From positions 1-64,000 of the forward strand of contig CAJXYE010000004.1 in the NCBI GenBank assembly GCA_913063325.1: a stretch of 64,000 nt of DNA, read 5' to 3'. Below the pieces are notes generated by a model. The model ran no database searches and was not told the origin of the DNA. It worked only from the letters and a program-made list of their open reading frames with translations. A program made the position numbers and the translations under genes. Each line of letters opens with the position of its first letter. Positions within the stretch are counted from its first letter, which is position 1. Origin of the DNA: an uncultured Colwellia sp. GTDB taxonomy: Bacteria > Pseudomonadota > Gammaproteobacteria > Enterobacterales > Alteromonadaceae. Below, piece after piece: positions 55,683 through 64,000 of this stretch.

Positions 55683-56447
55683 GTGTTAAAGGGACCTTAC
55701 ACTGCCATTATTGTATCTGTACTAGTGCATTTATTACTCTTAATTGCACTAGTCTACAGCTCAAAAAATCCGCCGACGGTGATCAAAAAAGAGAAGGTCA
55801 AAAGCACCGCAATTAAGAGTTTCTTGTACACTGCACCCAAAAAGATAGCAGCGAAGAAAGTTGAGCTAAAAAAAACGCCACCTAAAAAAATAATAGAAAA
55901 AAAAATCGTCAAGAGTTCTCAATCTCAAAGTATCGCCAAAACAATACCGGTTAAGCCAGTCGTTAAACTCACACCAACAGTCAATCCTGCAACTAAAGCA
56001 AAATCTAGTCAGGTTACTAATGCGGTAAAAAGTGAAACCGTGACAACTAAAAATAAAGTGTCAGGAGAAAGTAGAGGTGGATTTTCCAGCTATGATCGCT
56101 TATCACGCCTTAGAAACAAGCTCAAAAACCAGCAACGCGATCAAGCTTTTGAAGAGCTAACCCAACAGCGATCGGTTTCAATAATGGATGGGGATCCCTT
56201 GCCAGTGCCAAAAGCCATAATCGGACTTACCAGAGAGCAAGAATATAAAAAAAATACCAGTAAATCACATGTCGGCTCTATCACTAAAAATGATAACGGC
56301 ACTTGTACTATTCATCGTGAACAAATACTAGGTAGCCCTGTAGAAGCAACCACATCATCTTTTGCTTGTGGGGAAAGTAAATTTGATAAGAGCTTTAGAG
56401 AACATATGCAGAAAGTTCAGGCTAAGTTAAACGTCCCCAAGAAGTAG
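55683..56447 (+). CDS. TonB-like, Lys/Pro-rich envelope protein
   Basis: The 254-aa protein starts at GTG 55683. One N-terminal membrane helix (TAIIVSVLVHLLLLIALVYSS) is followed by a Lys/Pro-rich stretch (KKIAAKKVELKKTPPKKIIEKKIVK), as in TonB and TolA-like proteins, and by a C-terminal globular part with two cysteines (CTIHRE and FACGESKFD) that may pair in the periplasm. It lacks the classical TonB YP motif. Partners and role are unknown. It ends in a perfect hairpin containing its own stop codon. Confidence 0.65.
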   Translation: MLKGPYTAIIVSVLVHLLLLIALVYSSKNPPTVIKKEKVKSTAIKSFLYTAPKKIAAKKVELKKTPPKKIIEKKIVKSSQSQSIAKTIPVKPVVKLTPTVNPATKAKSSQVTNAVKSETVTTKNKVSGESRGGFSSYDRLSRLRNKLKNQQRDQAFEELTQQRSVSIMDGDPLPVPKAIIGLTREQEYKKNTSKSHVGSITKNDNGTCTIHREQILGSPVEATTSSFACGESKFDKSFREHMQKVQAKLNVPKK

Positions 56448-56482
56448 GGGTATATACACATTTTCATTAGCATATACCCCTA
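56445..56482. terminator. bidirectional terminator between the TonB-like gene and dctM
   Basis: TAGGGGTATAT (56445-56455) and ATATACCCCTA (56472-56482) form a perfect 11-bp stem with a 16-nt loop. The first three bases are the stop codon of the TonB-like gene. It lies just past the dctM stop on the other strand. Confidence 0.65.
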
Positions 56483-56499
56483 TCAAATTGATAACTAAT

Positions 56500-57780
56500 C
56501 TATGAGATTATCAAATGCTCTGGGAACAAGATCACTAATAACAAGACAACTATTTGCATCAAAATAAAGGGGATTACTCCTTTATAAATCGTGGTGGTTT
56601 TCATCCATTTTGGCGCAACACCTTTGAGATAAAATAAGCTAAAACCAAAGGGTGGTGTTAAGAATGAAGTTTGTAAATTCATCGAGATTAAAATAGCAAA
56701 CCACACTAGGTTAATATCAAGCGCTATCGCCACGGGCAGTAAAATAGGTACCACCAAAAAAGCAATCTCAATAAAGTCGATAAAGAAGCCTAAAACAAGG
56801 ATTGCTAACATAGCTAAAATGATGAAAGTCCATTTTCCGCCAGGCAACTCCATAAAGAAATCTTCAATTAAATATTCGCTGCCCGAATAACTAAACACCA
56901 TAGCAAAGGCGGTTGCGCCAATTAATACCGCAAAAACCATTGAGGTGACTTTAACAGTTTCTTTTGATACTTCATGTATTTTACCAAACGAAAAGGTGCC
57001 ATAAAAAATTGATAAGATGACTGCACCTACTGCGCCAATAGCGGCAGATTCAGTAGGTGTTGCTATACCAGCAAAGATTGATCCCAATACCGCAAAAATC
57101 AATACTAACGGCGGCACTATGTCTTTTAGTGCTTGAACGAGTAATTCACGCTTGCTTTCAGTAACAACCAACGGAGGCATAAAATCAGGTTTTATTTTTC
57201 CTAAAATCAAAATATACACGGTATAAAATACTACCAATAACATACCTGGCACTACCGCGGCTCGGAATAAATCTCCAACGGGCACCCCCATAACATCACC
57301 TAAAATGATTAATATTATTGATGGAGGTATTATTTGACCCAATGTACCCGATGCACAAATAACACCGGTAGCAGTTGGCTCATGATAATTATTTTTAAGC
57401 ATAACTGGCAGGGAGATGACGCCCATAGCGACTACGCTTGCACCCACCACACCCGTTGATGCCGCTAATAAAGCACCTACAATAATGGTGGAAACGGCAA
57501 CACCACCAGCAATACCACCAAAAAGCTTAGCGGAAGACTCTAACAGTCGCTCAGCCAAGCCTGTTTTTTGTAAAACCACGCCCATAAAAATAAACATAGG
57601 CACAGCCATTAAAATAGTATTTTCCATTATTGCCATGATGCGGTAAGGCATAAAGGCAAATAAATCAGCCCCTAAAACAATGGTGCCAACAATTAAAGAA
57701 ACACCAGCAAAGGTAAAGGCAACTGAATAACCGAGAAACAAACAAACAAGCGCGATGGAAAAAAGTACTATACCTGTCAT
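56500..57780 (-). CDS. dctM: TRAP transporter large permease
   Basis: The 426-aa protein has about twelve membrane segments and the DctM-family pattern MAVPMFIFMGVVLQKTGLAERLLE and the C-terminal QTSFLTPPFGFSLFYLKGVAP. It carries the sodium-coupled transport path of a tripartite ATP-independent transporter. The ATG overlaps the dctQ stop as TAATG. With the dctP and dctQ genes it forms a dctPQM set, although a MITE-like repeat separates dctP from dctQ. The substrate is probably an organic acid or similar; it cannot be read from the permease. Confidence 0.95.
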   Translation of the reverse strand: MTGIVLFSIALVCLFLGYSVAFTFAGVSLIVGTIVLGADLFAFMPYRIMAIMENTILMAVPMFIFMGVVLQKTGLAERLLESSAKLFGGIAGGVAVSTIIVGALLAASTGVVGASVVAMGVISLPVMLKNNYHEPTATGVICASGTLGQIIPPSIILIILGDVMGVPVGDLFRAAVVPGMLLVVFYTVYILILGKIKPDFMPPLVVTESKRELLVQALKDIVPPLVLIFAVLGSIFAGIATPTESAAIGAVGAVILSIFYGTFSFGKIHEVSKETVKVTSMVFAVLIGATAFAMVFSYSGSEYLIEDFFMELPGGKWTFIILAMLAILVLGFFIDFIEIAFLVVPILLPVAIALDINLVWFAILISMNLQTSFLTPPFGFSLFYLKGVAPKWMKTTTIYKGVIPFILMQIVVLLLVILFPEHLIIS

Positions 57781-58319
57781 TATTTCGCCCCTTCGTTATC
57801 TACTTGTCCAGTATTATCTGTACTAATACCGCGAAGTTTTTGAATGTTATTTAACAGCGTGTGAAAAATAGCTAAAATCAGAAAAATAGAAGAGAGTGGA
57901 ATAACGCTACGTACAATCCAACGATGTGGTAAGCCACCTGGATCGCCACTGCCCTCACCCATTTGATAAGCCTCAAAAGTATAATCCCAGCTGTAATACA
58001 AAATGACTAAGGTGATAGGTAACGCAAAAACCAAAGAACCAAAAATATTAATGAACGCTTGTTTTTTTACTGACATAACATCGTAAAAAATATCCACTCG
58101 TACATGCGCATCTTCTTTAAGCGTATAAGCAATACCAAACATAAACATGGCAGCAAATAAATGCCATTCAAGCTCCTGCATACCAATACTGACATCATTA
58201 AAGAAGTAACGCATGATAACGTCATAAAAGACATTGATAATCATGAGTATCATTAACAAGCTACAAAAATTACCTAAACCATCGATAATTTTTCCCGTTA
58301 TTTTCAACACTGAATCCAT
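57780..58319 (-). CDS. dctQ: TRAP transporter small permease
   Basis: The 179-aa protein has four membrane helices and DctQ features such as YDVIMRYFFNDVSIGMQELEWHLF and GIAYTLKEDAHVRVDIFYD. It forms a complex with DctM in the inner membrane and contacts the binding protein. It overlaps dctM by one base in a TAATG junction. Its start is about 380 bp from the dctP gene, a gap that contains the repeat at 58346-58609 and the dctP terminator. Confidence 0.93.
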   Translation of the reverse strand: MDSVLKITGKIIDGLGNFCSLLMILMIINVFYDVIMRYFFNDVSIGMQELEWHLFAAMFMFGIAYTLKEDAHVRVDIFYDVMSVKKQAFINIFGSLVFALPITLVILYYSWDYTFEAYQMGEGSGDPGGLPHRWIVRSVIPLSSIFLILAIFHTLLNNIQKLRGISTDNTGQVDNEGAK

Positions 58320-58345
58320 TGGGTTCTCATTTTAGTAAAGCAATA

Positions 58346-58609
58346 TATACCCGTTGCCATTCAAGATGCATGTTTCAGAGTGTTTGAGCAATTTCAATTC
58401 AAGGCACCTCAATATAGCCATGGTTATTCCATTACAAATTGATGTAACGATGAAGTGATGTTGCTCAAGCGCTTCTGCGATGGGTTTTAAATGACTTTAT
58501 GCTGCGTTAAAGAACAAAAATATAGAGTGACTATGTTTGTGCTCTTCTCCTTGCCTAAAGTCATTTAAATTCCCACTGAAATCGAGCACTTTGAATGGTA
58601 ACGGGTATA
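58346..58609. mobile_element. 264-bp MITE-like repeat with 19-bp terminal inverted repeats
   Basis: The ends TATACCCGTTGCCATTCAA (58346-58364) and TTGAATGGTAACGGGTATA (58591-58609) match at 18 of 19 positions as inverted repeats. Internal pairs TTGAGCAA/TTGCTCAA (58384-58391, 58461-58468) and AAATGACTTTA/TAAAGTCATTT (58489-58499, 58556-58566) give a nested hairpin structure. There is no coding content. It separates dctP from dctQ in the TRAP operon. A block ATATAGAGTGACTATG inside resembles the centre of the 97-bp repeats. Confidence 0.72.
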
Positions 58610-58629
58610 GCCATTCAATTAATACACAA

Positions 58630-58660
58630 AAACCAGTGGGGTTACTTACCTCACTGGTTT
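58630..58660 (-). terminator. hairpin terminator downstream of dctP
   Basis: AAACCAGTG (58630-58638) and CACTGGTTT (58652-58660) form a 9-bp stem. T-rich tracts follow on both strands. It lies 37 bp after the dctP stop codon, so dctP may be transcribed mostly on its own and in higher amount than dctQM. Confidence 0.7.
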
Positions 58661-58696
58661 GTTTTTTATAGAAAAAATTTCATCCGTAATTAAGGA

Positions 58697-59788
58697 TTAT
58701 TTTTTCGCATCAAAATTATCAAGATAAGCTCTATCCGATAAATTAGTCCAAGCACGCACCTGCTGTTTATAATCATTTAATGACTTAAGAATTTCTGCCG
58801 TCATAGGATCTTTAGCTGCAAACTCTTTTAATAACTCGTCATTTGCCACCATAATTGCATTCATTACGGGTTTAGGAAATGAGCGCATTTGCACATTCGG
58901 GTAATCTTTCTTAAGCGATGCTAAGTTCACGCCACTGGCATGCATAGATTGAGAATACATATCATAAGCAGATACTTTCATCGCAACAGTCAGTATTTTC
59001 TGTAAATCTTTAGGCAGTGAATTGTAAGCTTTTTCATTTACCATAAACTGCAATTCAGTACCTGGCTCATGCCAACCAGTATAATAATATGGTGCTATTT
59101 TATGAAAGCCCATACGTAAATCTAGCGATGGACCAACCCATTCGAGCGCATCAATTGTATTTCGCTCTAAGGCCGTATAAAGCTCTCCTGATGGAATATT
59201 GGTAGGCTTTGCCCCTAACTTTGCTAACACTTCACCAGCAAAACCCGGAATACGCATTTTCAAGCCTTTAAAGTCTTCTACGCTGTTAATTTCTTTTTTA
59301 AACCAGCCTCCCATTTGGTTACCAGTATTACCACCAGGGAATGACAAAATGCCATATTGGTCATAAACTTTTTTCATTAACTCCATACCGCCGCCATAAT
59401 AGAACCAAGCATGCTGCTCAGGCGCGATCATGCCAAAAGGCACTGTGGTGAAAAACATGGTATTAAAGTTTTTGCCTTTCCAGTAATAAGAAGCAGAGTG
59501 CCCCATCTGATATTGACCACTTTTTACAAAATCAAAAATACCCAGTGCCGATTTATGTTTATTGGAAGAGTCAATGCGAATGGTTAAGCGGCCATTTGAC
59601 ATTTCTTTTACCATTTTGGCCATATTTTTAGTGGTATCACCAAAAATAGGAAAGTTAGGCCCCCAGGTTTCAGCTAATTTCCAACGATATTTTTTATCGT
59701 CATCTGCGTGGGCTAAAGCAGAGAGCCCTAGCGAGGATAAACCAAGCGATACGACAAGCGCAGCTTTTACAAACATTGACTTTTTCAT
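58697..59788 (-). CDS. dctP: TRAP transporter periplasmic solute-binding protein
   Basis: The 363-aa protein starts with a signal peptide (FVKAALVVSLGLSSLGLSALAHA) followed by the DctP-family body with KYRWKLAETWGPNFPIFGD, EDFKGLKMRIPGFAGEVLAKLGAKP and ERNTIDALEWVGPSLDLR. This subgroup, with the Trp-rich motif and conserved EW, resembles 2-oxo-acid or mannonate type binding proteins, but the ligand is not certain. It is first in the TRAP transcription unit and has its own terminator before the repeat and dctQM. Confidence 0.95.
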   Translation of the reverse strand: MKKSMFVKAALVVSLGLSSLGLSALAHADDDKKYRWKLAETWGPNFPIFGDTTKNMAKMVKEMSNGRLTIRIDSSNKHKSALGIFDFVKSGQYQMGHSASYYWKGKNFNTMFFTTVPFGMIAPEQHAWFYYGGGMELMKKVYDQYGILSFPGGNTGNQMGGWFKKEINSVEDFKGLKMRIPGFAGEVLAKLGAKPTNIPSGELYTALERNTIDALEWVGPSLDLRMGFHKIAPYYYTGWHEPGTELQFMVNEKAYNSLPKDLQKILTVAMKVSAYDMYSQSMHASGVNLASLKKDYPNVQMRSFPKPVMNAIMVANDELLKEFAAKDPMTAEILKSLNDYKQQVRAWTNLSDRAYLDNFDAKK

Positions 59789-60048
59789 CTATTCCTTCCT
59801 TTAACTTATTGTCATTAATTATTTTTATATAAGATTCAAGCTTACTAGTTGTACTGTGCTTTTATTAAGCAGCGCAACTAGACATAAGTAGTAGCTGCAT
59901 ATCCATCAACTAGCCTAACGATAATTAACCAATAGAGCAGCATCTAGAGTAAAACACAATAATTAACACTAGTTTTCTATTAATAACTTAGGCATTATGC
60001 TAAAGGAAGCGATAATATAATAACAAAAAAACCAAGAGATACAAGAAG

Positions 60049-61188
60049 ATGGACACTGAGCTATTCACTTGGAAAACACATAGCAATGCATTACGTGACT
60101 TACAGCACGGCATAAGCATTGCCCAAAATAGCGGCGTAAAAAGCTTACTGGTGTTAACTTGTAGCCAAAATGCTTACCCCGAACAACCACTCAATTTTAT
60201 TTTAAAGAATTGTTCAATACCTATTTTTGGTGGCATCTATCCGATGATCAGCCATCAAGAGACCCTAATTAAACAAGGCGCTTTAATTATTGGTTTTAAA
60301 GAAAACTATGACGTCACTATTTTTTCAGATCTACAGCACCTCAAAAATGAAGATACGCTAGAATCGTTAATTAATACGACATTAGAAGCAAAAAAGAACA
60401 TATCTGGTCAAGATGATTTTTTAATGTTTTATGATGCTTTGATCAACAACGTTGAAGATTTCATTGATTGTCTTTTTGAATGTTTAGACCACAGCATTAC
60501 CATTGCTGGTGGTGGTGCAGGTAATCTAGACTTCATTCAACGTCCTTGTTTGTTTACCAATAATGGTTTACTTGCTAATGCCGTATTGTTAGTTAACTTG
60601 CCCAGCAAGCTAACCACTAGCGTAGCTCATGGCTGGACAAAAATTGAAGGGCCTTTGTTAGTTTCTGAAGCACATGGGCAAATCGTTCAAAGTCTAAATT
60701 ATCGGCCCGCCTTTGAGGTTTATTCTCAAATAATAGAAAGCACCTGTGGTCATGAATTCCAAGACGGTAATTTTTTCGATATAGCCAAAAACTTCCCATT
60801 GGGCATTGAAGATATTAATAATAACCTGATTGTGCGAGACCCCATATTAACCACCGATAACCACTTACAACTCATTGGCAATATTCCGGTAAATTCAATG
60901 GTGTACATCCTGGGTGGTGATATTAACAGCCTTATTTCATCTTCAGAACAAGCCGCTATTAGTTTATTTTCAACTCCAACAAAAAGCGCCACGCAAATTT
61001 CGATGGTATTTGATTGCATTAGCAGAGTTGCCTTTATGGAAGATGAATTTGATAAAGAATTACAAATTATTAATAAGTACGCTCCCTCACCCCATTTATT
61101 TGGGGTACTTTCAATAGGAGAAATAGCGAATAGCGAGAGTAGTGCTATTCGTCTTCTGAACAAATCAACTGTAATCTGCTCTTGGTAG
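60049..61188 (+). CDS. FIST-domain sensory protein
   Basis: The 379-aa protein carries an N-terminal FIST domain (SLLVLTCSQNAYPEQPLNFIL...IPIFGGIYPMI, then SITIAGGGAGNLDF) and a C-terminal FIST_C domain (RPAFEVYSQII...FPLGIED). FIST proteins are predicted to sense small molecules such as amino acids and to work with signal-output domains. It has no membrane segment. A gene for a GGDEF-EAL protein follows after 14 bp, so it probably controls cyclic-di-GMP turnover. Confidence 0.87.
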   Translation: MDTELFTWKTHSNALRDLQHGISIAQNSGVKSLLVLTCSQNAYPEQPLNFILKNCSIPIFGGIYPMISHQETLIKQGALIIGFKENYDVTIFSDLQHLKNEDTLESLINTTLEAKKNISGQDDFLMFYDALINNVEDFIDCLFECLDHSITIAGGGAGNLDFIQRPCLFTNNGLLANAVLLVNLPSKLTTSVAHGWTKIEGPLLVSEAHGQIVQSLNYRPAFEVYSQIIESTCGHEFQDGNFFDIAKNFPLGIEDINNNLIVRDPILTTDNHLQLIGNIPVNSMVYILGGDINSLISSSEQAAISLFSTPTKSATQISMVFDCISRVAFMEDEFDKELQIINKYAPSPHLFGVLSIGEIANSESSAIRLLNKSTVICSW

Positions 61189-61202
61189 CAAGTAGGAAAA
61201 CG

Positions 61203-63014
61203 ATGACTAAAGCACTGTTTATTATTTCACTACAACACGAGCTTGCCATGGCTATTGGCAATAAACTTGACCTAAAAGCCATGTTAAAAGTTTTTTTAAA
61301 AGTCTGCTTTAATCGCCTTGATTTAACCAGTGCTCATATTTATGTTCATTGTAACCACAGTGGTGTGCCTTGTAAGTTATTGCCTTTAGAGAATATGACT
61401 CACCAGCACCTATTAAGTATTCCTAAGAAAAAACGGGGTCAACCTTGGCCACAAAACACTATACTTACTCGTTTTGCTCAACAGCTTAATAACAGTAAAA
61501 CGAATAAATCTTTTCAATGCGATAATGGTCAATATTTATTTGGCTTTATCATCCCTAATCATGGATTGCTTATTTTTGAAACTCACTACTCCATAGAAAG
61601 TGAAGTACAGAAATCACTGCAACCAATCTTGCAGAAATTAGCAACAAGTTGCTATACCTCAATAGTCCATGACACCCTCGTTAAAGAGGTTCATTCTAGG
61701 CAACTCATTGAAGACAAAGTAGCTTATCAAGCAAAACATGATGGCTTAACCGGCCTGTTTAATCGCCAACATATAAATTACCTACTAGGTAATCAAATAG
61801 AAGATGCTCACCTAAATAAAAAAATTGGCAGCGTACTTTTTATTGACCTTAATCGCTTTAAACCGATAAATGATTCTATGGGTCATGCTGTAGGTGATAA
61901 AATATTACTGACTTTATCTAATAGGTTACATTCATTAAGCAGCAAACAGATAGACATTGGTCGATTTGGTGGCGATGAATTTATTATTTTGCTGAAAAAC
62001 CTTAAGACAGATTATCAAGACACTGTTAAACAACTTATTGAGAAGATTAATCAATTACTTGCCATTCCCTTTGTCATCGATGCTCATTCCTACAAACTTA
62101 CTTGCAGTATTGGTTATGTTTATTATCCCTTGCAAAGTAGTACGGTTAATAACCTGATTAAATTTGCCGATATTGCCATGTACGAAGCCAAGCGCGCAAA
62201 AAATCAACTTGGTATAAAGTACCAACCGGCAATGTCAGATAAAATTAAGAGACGCTTGGACTATGTTACTGATATGAAACAAGGATTAGAACAAGACGAT
62301 TTTAAATTATATTATCAAGCGCAATTTAACCATTATGGTGACATTATTGGTGCAGAAGCTTTGTTACGTTGGCAGCATCCCGTGCATGGCATGGAGTCTC
62401 CCGCAGTTTATATTCCAATTGCGGAAGAAAGCGATCTTATTCTCGCCATTGGACAGTGGGTATTAGAGCAAGCATGCCGCGATATTAAAAAATTAGAGCA
62501 ACTGTCTTTACCAGAGAGTTTTAATAAAATTTCAATTAACATCAGCGCGAAGCAATTAATGCAGCATGATTTTCAAGATAAAATACTCAATGCTATCAAG
62601 CAAAATGGTATTGCTGCTGAGCGATTAGGGTTAGAGTTAACCGAAAACCTCTTGGTAGAAAACATTGAAGATTCAATCAAATTAATTGCCTCCCTAAAAG
62701 AAAAATCTATTGATTGCGCTATAGATGATTTTGGCACTGGCTACTCTTCTCTCACCTATTTAAAGCGTATCCCAGCGAGTGTATTAAAAATAGATCGTTC
62801 ATTTGTCGCTAACATAGCACAAAGTAAAGATAGTGCTGCTATCGCCAGTATGATTATCAGTTTAGGAAAGACGCTAAATATGAACGTACTGGCTGAAGGC
62901 GTTGAAACACAGGATGAGCTTAACTGCCTAAAAGAACTTGGTTGTTATCATTATCAAGGTTTCTTTTTGAGCCACCCTCTTCCTTTTGATCAGTTTTTAC
63001 AACTACTAAACTGA
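61203..63014 (+). CDS. GGDEF-EAL cyclic-di-GMP enzyme
   Basis: From ATG 61203 (with AGGA upstream) the protein has 603 aa. An N-terminal region (about 1-150) may be GAF-like. The GGDEF domain follows (DGLTGLFNRQHINYLL, IGRFGGDEFIILL) and then the EAL domain (GAEALLRWQHP, ENLLVENIEDS, DDFGTGYSSLTYLKR, AEGVETQDE). Both signature motifs are intact, so it could make and degrade c-di-GMP. A TTG at 61182 would add seven residues but lacks a ribosome site. It is co-transcribed with the FIST gene, which probably senses the input. Confidence 0.94.
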   Translation: MTKALFIISLQHELAMAIGNKLDLKAMLKVFLKVCFNRLDLTSAHIYVHCNHSGVPCKLLPLENMTHQHLLSIPKKKRGQPWPQNTILTRFAQQLNNSKTNKSFQCDNGQYLFGFIIPNHGLLIFETHYSIESEVQKSLQPILQKLATSCYTSIVHDTLVKEVHSRQLIEDKVAYQAKHDGLTGLFNRQHINYLLGNQIEDAHLNKKIGSVLFIDLNRFKPINDSMGHAVGDKILLTLSNRLHSLSSKQIDIGRFGGDEFIILLKNLKTDYQDTVKQLIEKINQLLAIPFVIDAHSYKLTCSIGYVYYPLQSSTVNNLIKFADIAMYEAKRAKNQLGIKYQPAMSDKIKRRLDYVTDMKQGLEQDDFKLYYQAQFNHYGDIIGAEALLRWQHPVHGMESPAVYIPIAEESDLILAIGQWVLEQACRDIKKLEQLSLPESFNKISINISAKQLMQHDFQDKILNAIKQNGIAAERLGLELTENLLVENIEDSIKLIASLKEKSIDCAIDDFGTGYSSLTYLKRIPASVLKIDRSFVANIAQSKDSAAIASMIISLGKTLNMNVLAEGVETQDELNCLKELGCYHYQGFFLSHPLPFDQFLQLLN

Positions 63015-63041
63015 CACACTATTCACTAAGAGCAAATAGGG

Positions 63042-63905
63042 CTATAAATACTCAATTGCAATGCCAATAAATACAATTAAACCGACCCAGTGATTGTGTA
63101 AAAAGGCTTGAAAGCAAGCATCTCGCTTTCGATTAACAATCAATAACTGTTGATAACTAAATAGACCCGCTGCGACAATGAGGCAGAGCTGATAAGGCCA
63201 GCCAAACGCTAAAATATCACCGACTGTCCATAACAATGCCAAGGTTATTAACTGTAAAAAGCCAATAATACGTTTGTCATTATCGCCAAATAAAATCGCT
63301 GTAGATTTTACGCCTATTTTTACATCATCATCTCTATCAACCATGGCGTACATGCTATCGTAAGCAACGGTCCAGCATAGGTTAGCTGCAAAAAGTAACC
63401 AAGCAACGACAGGGATCTCTCCCTGTACTTCTGAGAACGCCATGATCATGCCCCAACTAAAGGCTGCACCAAGAAATATTTGTGGTAACTGCGTATAACG
63501 CTTCATAAACGGGTAAAGTGCAGCTAACAATACAGCAACAACAGATAGATAAATAGTTGACCAACTAAGCATTAGCACCAAACCAAGTGCCATACCAATT
63601 AAGATGCCAAACAAATTAATCGCTTCAGTCGGAGTCATCATGCCATTAACTAAAGGTCGGTTTTTAGTGCGTTCAACTTTGCCATCTATTTTTCTGTCGG
63701 CATAATCATTTATCACACAACCAGCACTTCGCATAATCAAAACACCTAAACTAAAAATTAATAATAGCTGTAAATTAGGCCAACCGTCGCTAGCAATCCA
63801 TAGAGCCCAGTAAGTTGGCCATAACAATAGATAGGTACCAATAGGCTTATCAATACGCGTAATTAACTTAATCGCCAGCCACTTCTTTTGAATTTTTTTC
63901 AGCAT
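63042..63905 (-). CDS. ubiA: 4-hydroxybenzoate polyprenyltransferase
   Basis: UbiA attaches the octaprenyl chain to 4-hydroxybenzoate in ubiquinone synthesis, in the inner membrane. The two magnesium-prenyl-pyrophosphate motifs are visible: NDYADRKIDGKVERTKNRPL (ND..D) and DSMYAMVDRDDD. The 287-aa length and about eight membrane helices match the family. The upstream 95 bp show no gene; ubiC often precedes it and may lie beyond the window. Confidence 0.96.
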   Translation of the reverse strand: MLKKIQKKWLAIKLITRIDKPIGTYLLLWPTYWALWIASDGWPNLQLLLIFSLGVLIMRSAGCVINDYADRKIDGKVERTKNRPLVNGMMTPTEAINLFGILIGMALGLVLMLSWSTIYLSVVAVLLAALYPFMKRYTQLPQIFLGAAFSWGMIMAFSEVQGEIPVVAWLLFAANLCWTVAYDSMYAMVDRDDDVKIGVKSTAILFGDNDKRIIGFLQLITLALLWTVGDILAFGWPYQLCLIVAAGLFSYQQLLIVNRKRDACFQAFLHNHWVGLIVFIGIAIEYL

Positions 63906-64000
63906 TTATTAGGTTTCTTTTATCGTTATTTTTAGATGTTTTGTGTAAGTCTAACGGTGTTTTAGCTTCGGTCTATTGATTGTTGATTATTGATAAGCAA

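Overview
The window looks like a chromosome segment of an AT-rich marine gammaproteobacterium of the Alteromonadales, most probably Colwellia or a close relative. This is inferred from gene content and style (plsB, ubiA, rsmJ, frmA/fghA, TRAP transporter, FIST and GGDEF-EAL proteins, many AT-rich intergenic palindromic repeats), not from a database search. No rRNA, tRNA or CRISPR array was recognised.

Region 1 (1-4463) is chromosomal: an intergenic repeat, the glutathione-dependent formaldehyde detoxification pair fghA-frmA, an SMR-type membrane protein divergent from a LysR regulator, and a short DTW-domain (tRNA acp3U transferase-like) gene.

Region 2 (about 4487-37407) is interpreted as one Tn7-like transposon of about 33 kb inserted just downstream of yhiN. 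Its left end carries TGTAAACGGAGACA and a second spaced site. Its right end carries three tandem sites 20-22 bp apart of the same family in opposite orientation, stopping 15 bp from the yhiN stop codon. Removing the element would leave yhiN and the DTW gene adjacent on the same strand. From the left it holds a Fic/XRE pair (mobile mystery proteins B and A) with a perfect 22-bp operator-like palindrome, then the transposition operon tnsA-tnsB-tnsC-tniQ-tnsD (transcribed leftward) with intact catalytic residues. Next come a promoter region with a duplicated bipartite motif, a sigma-like gene and small genes, an uncharacterised four-gene operon ending in a metallophosphoesterase, and a large phosphorothioation (Dnd-like) defence locus. 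The Dnd locus has a YeeE/YedE sulfur permease, a cysteine desulfurase, a GIY-YIG protein, DndC, a 1081-aa P-loop ATPase, a DUF4007 protein, a PLD-helicase, DndD, two small unknown proteins, a Dnd-associated putative methyltransferase and an M15-peptidase-like protein. Canonical DndB and DndE are not recognisable. A second GIY-YIG gene and a long noncoding right end finish the element.

Region 3 (37423-64000) is chromosomal again: yhiN, a lipoprotein and an orphan OmpR-type DNA-binding domain, a periplasmic binding protein paired with a heme-binding Tll0287-like protein whose signal-peptide region appears frameshifted, ferritin, peroxiredoxin, a JmjC-like cupin, a chemotaxis receptor, rsmJ, a decayed S9 peptidase fragment, a double-OB SSB-like protein, a propeller-TM-SHOCT protein, a VTT membrane protein, a NYN nuclease, plsB, a TonB-like protein, a dctPQM TRAP transporter split by a MITE-like repeat, a FIST plus GGDEF-EAL signalling pair, and ubiA.

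The best candidates for undescribed biology are the unusual Dnd locus with its GIY-YIG and unknown small partners, and the four-gene metallophosphoesterase operon beside it, both carried as transposon cargo.
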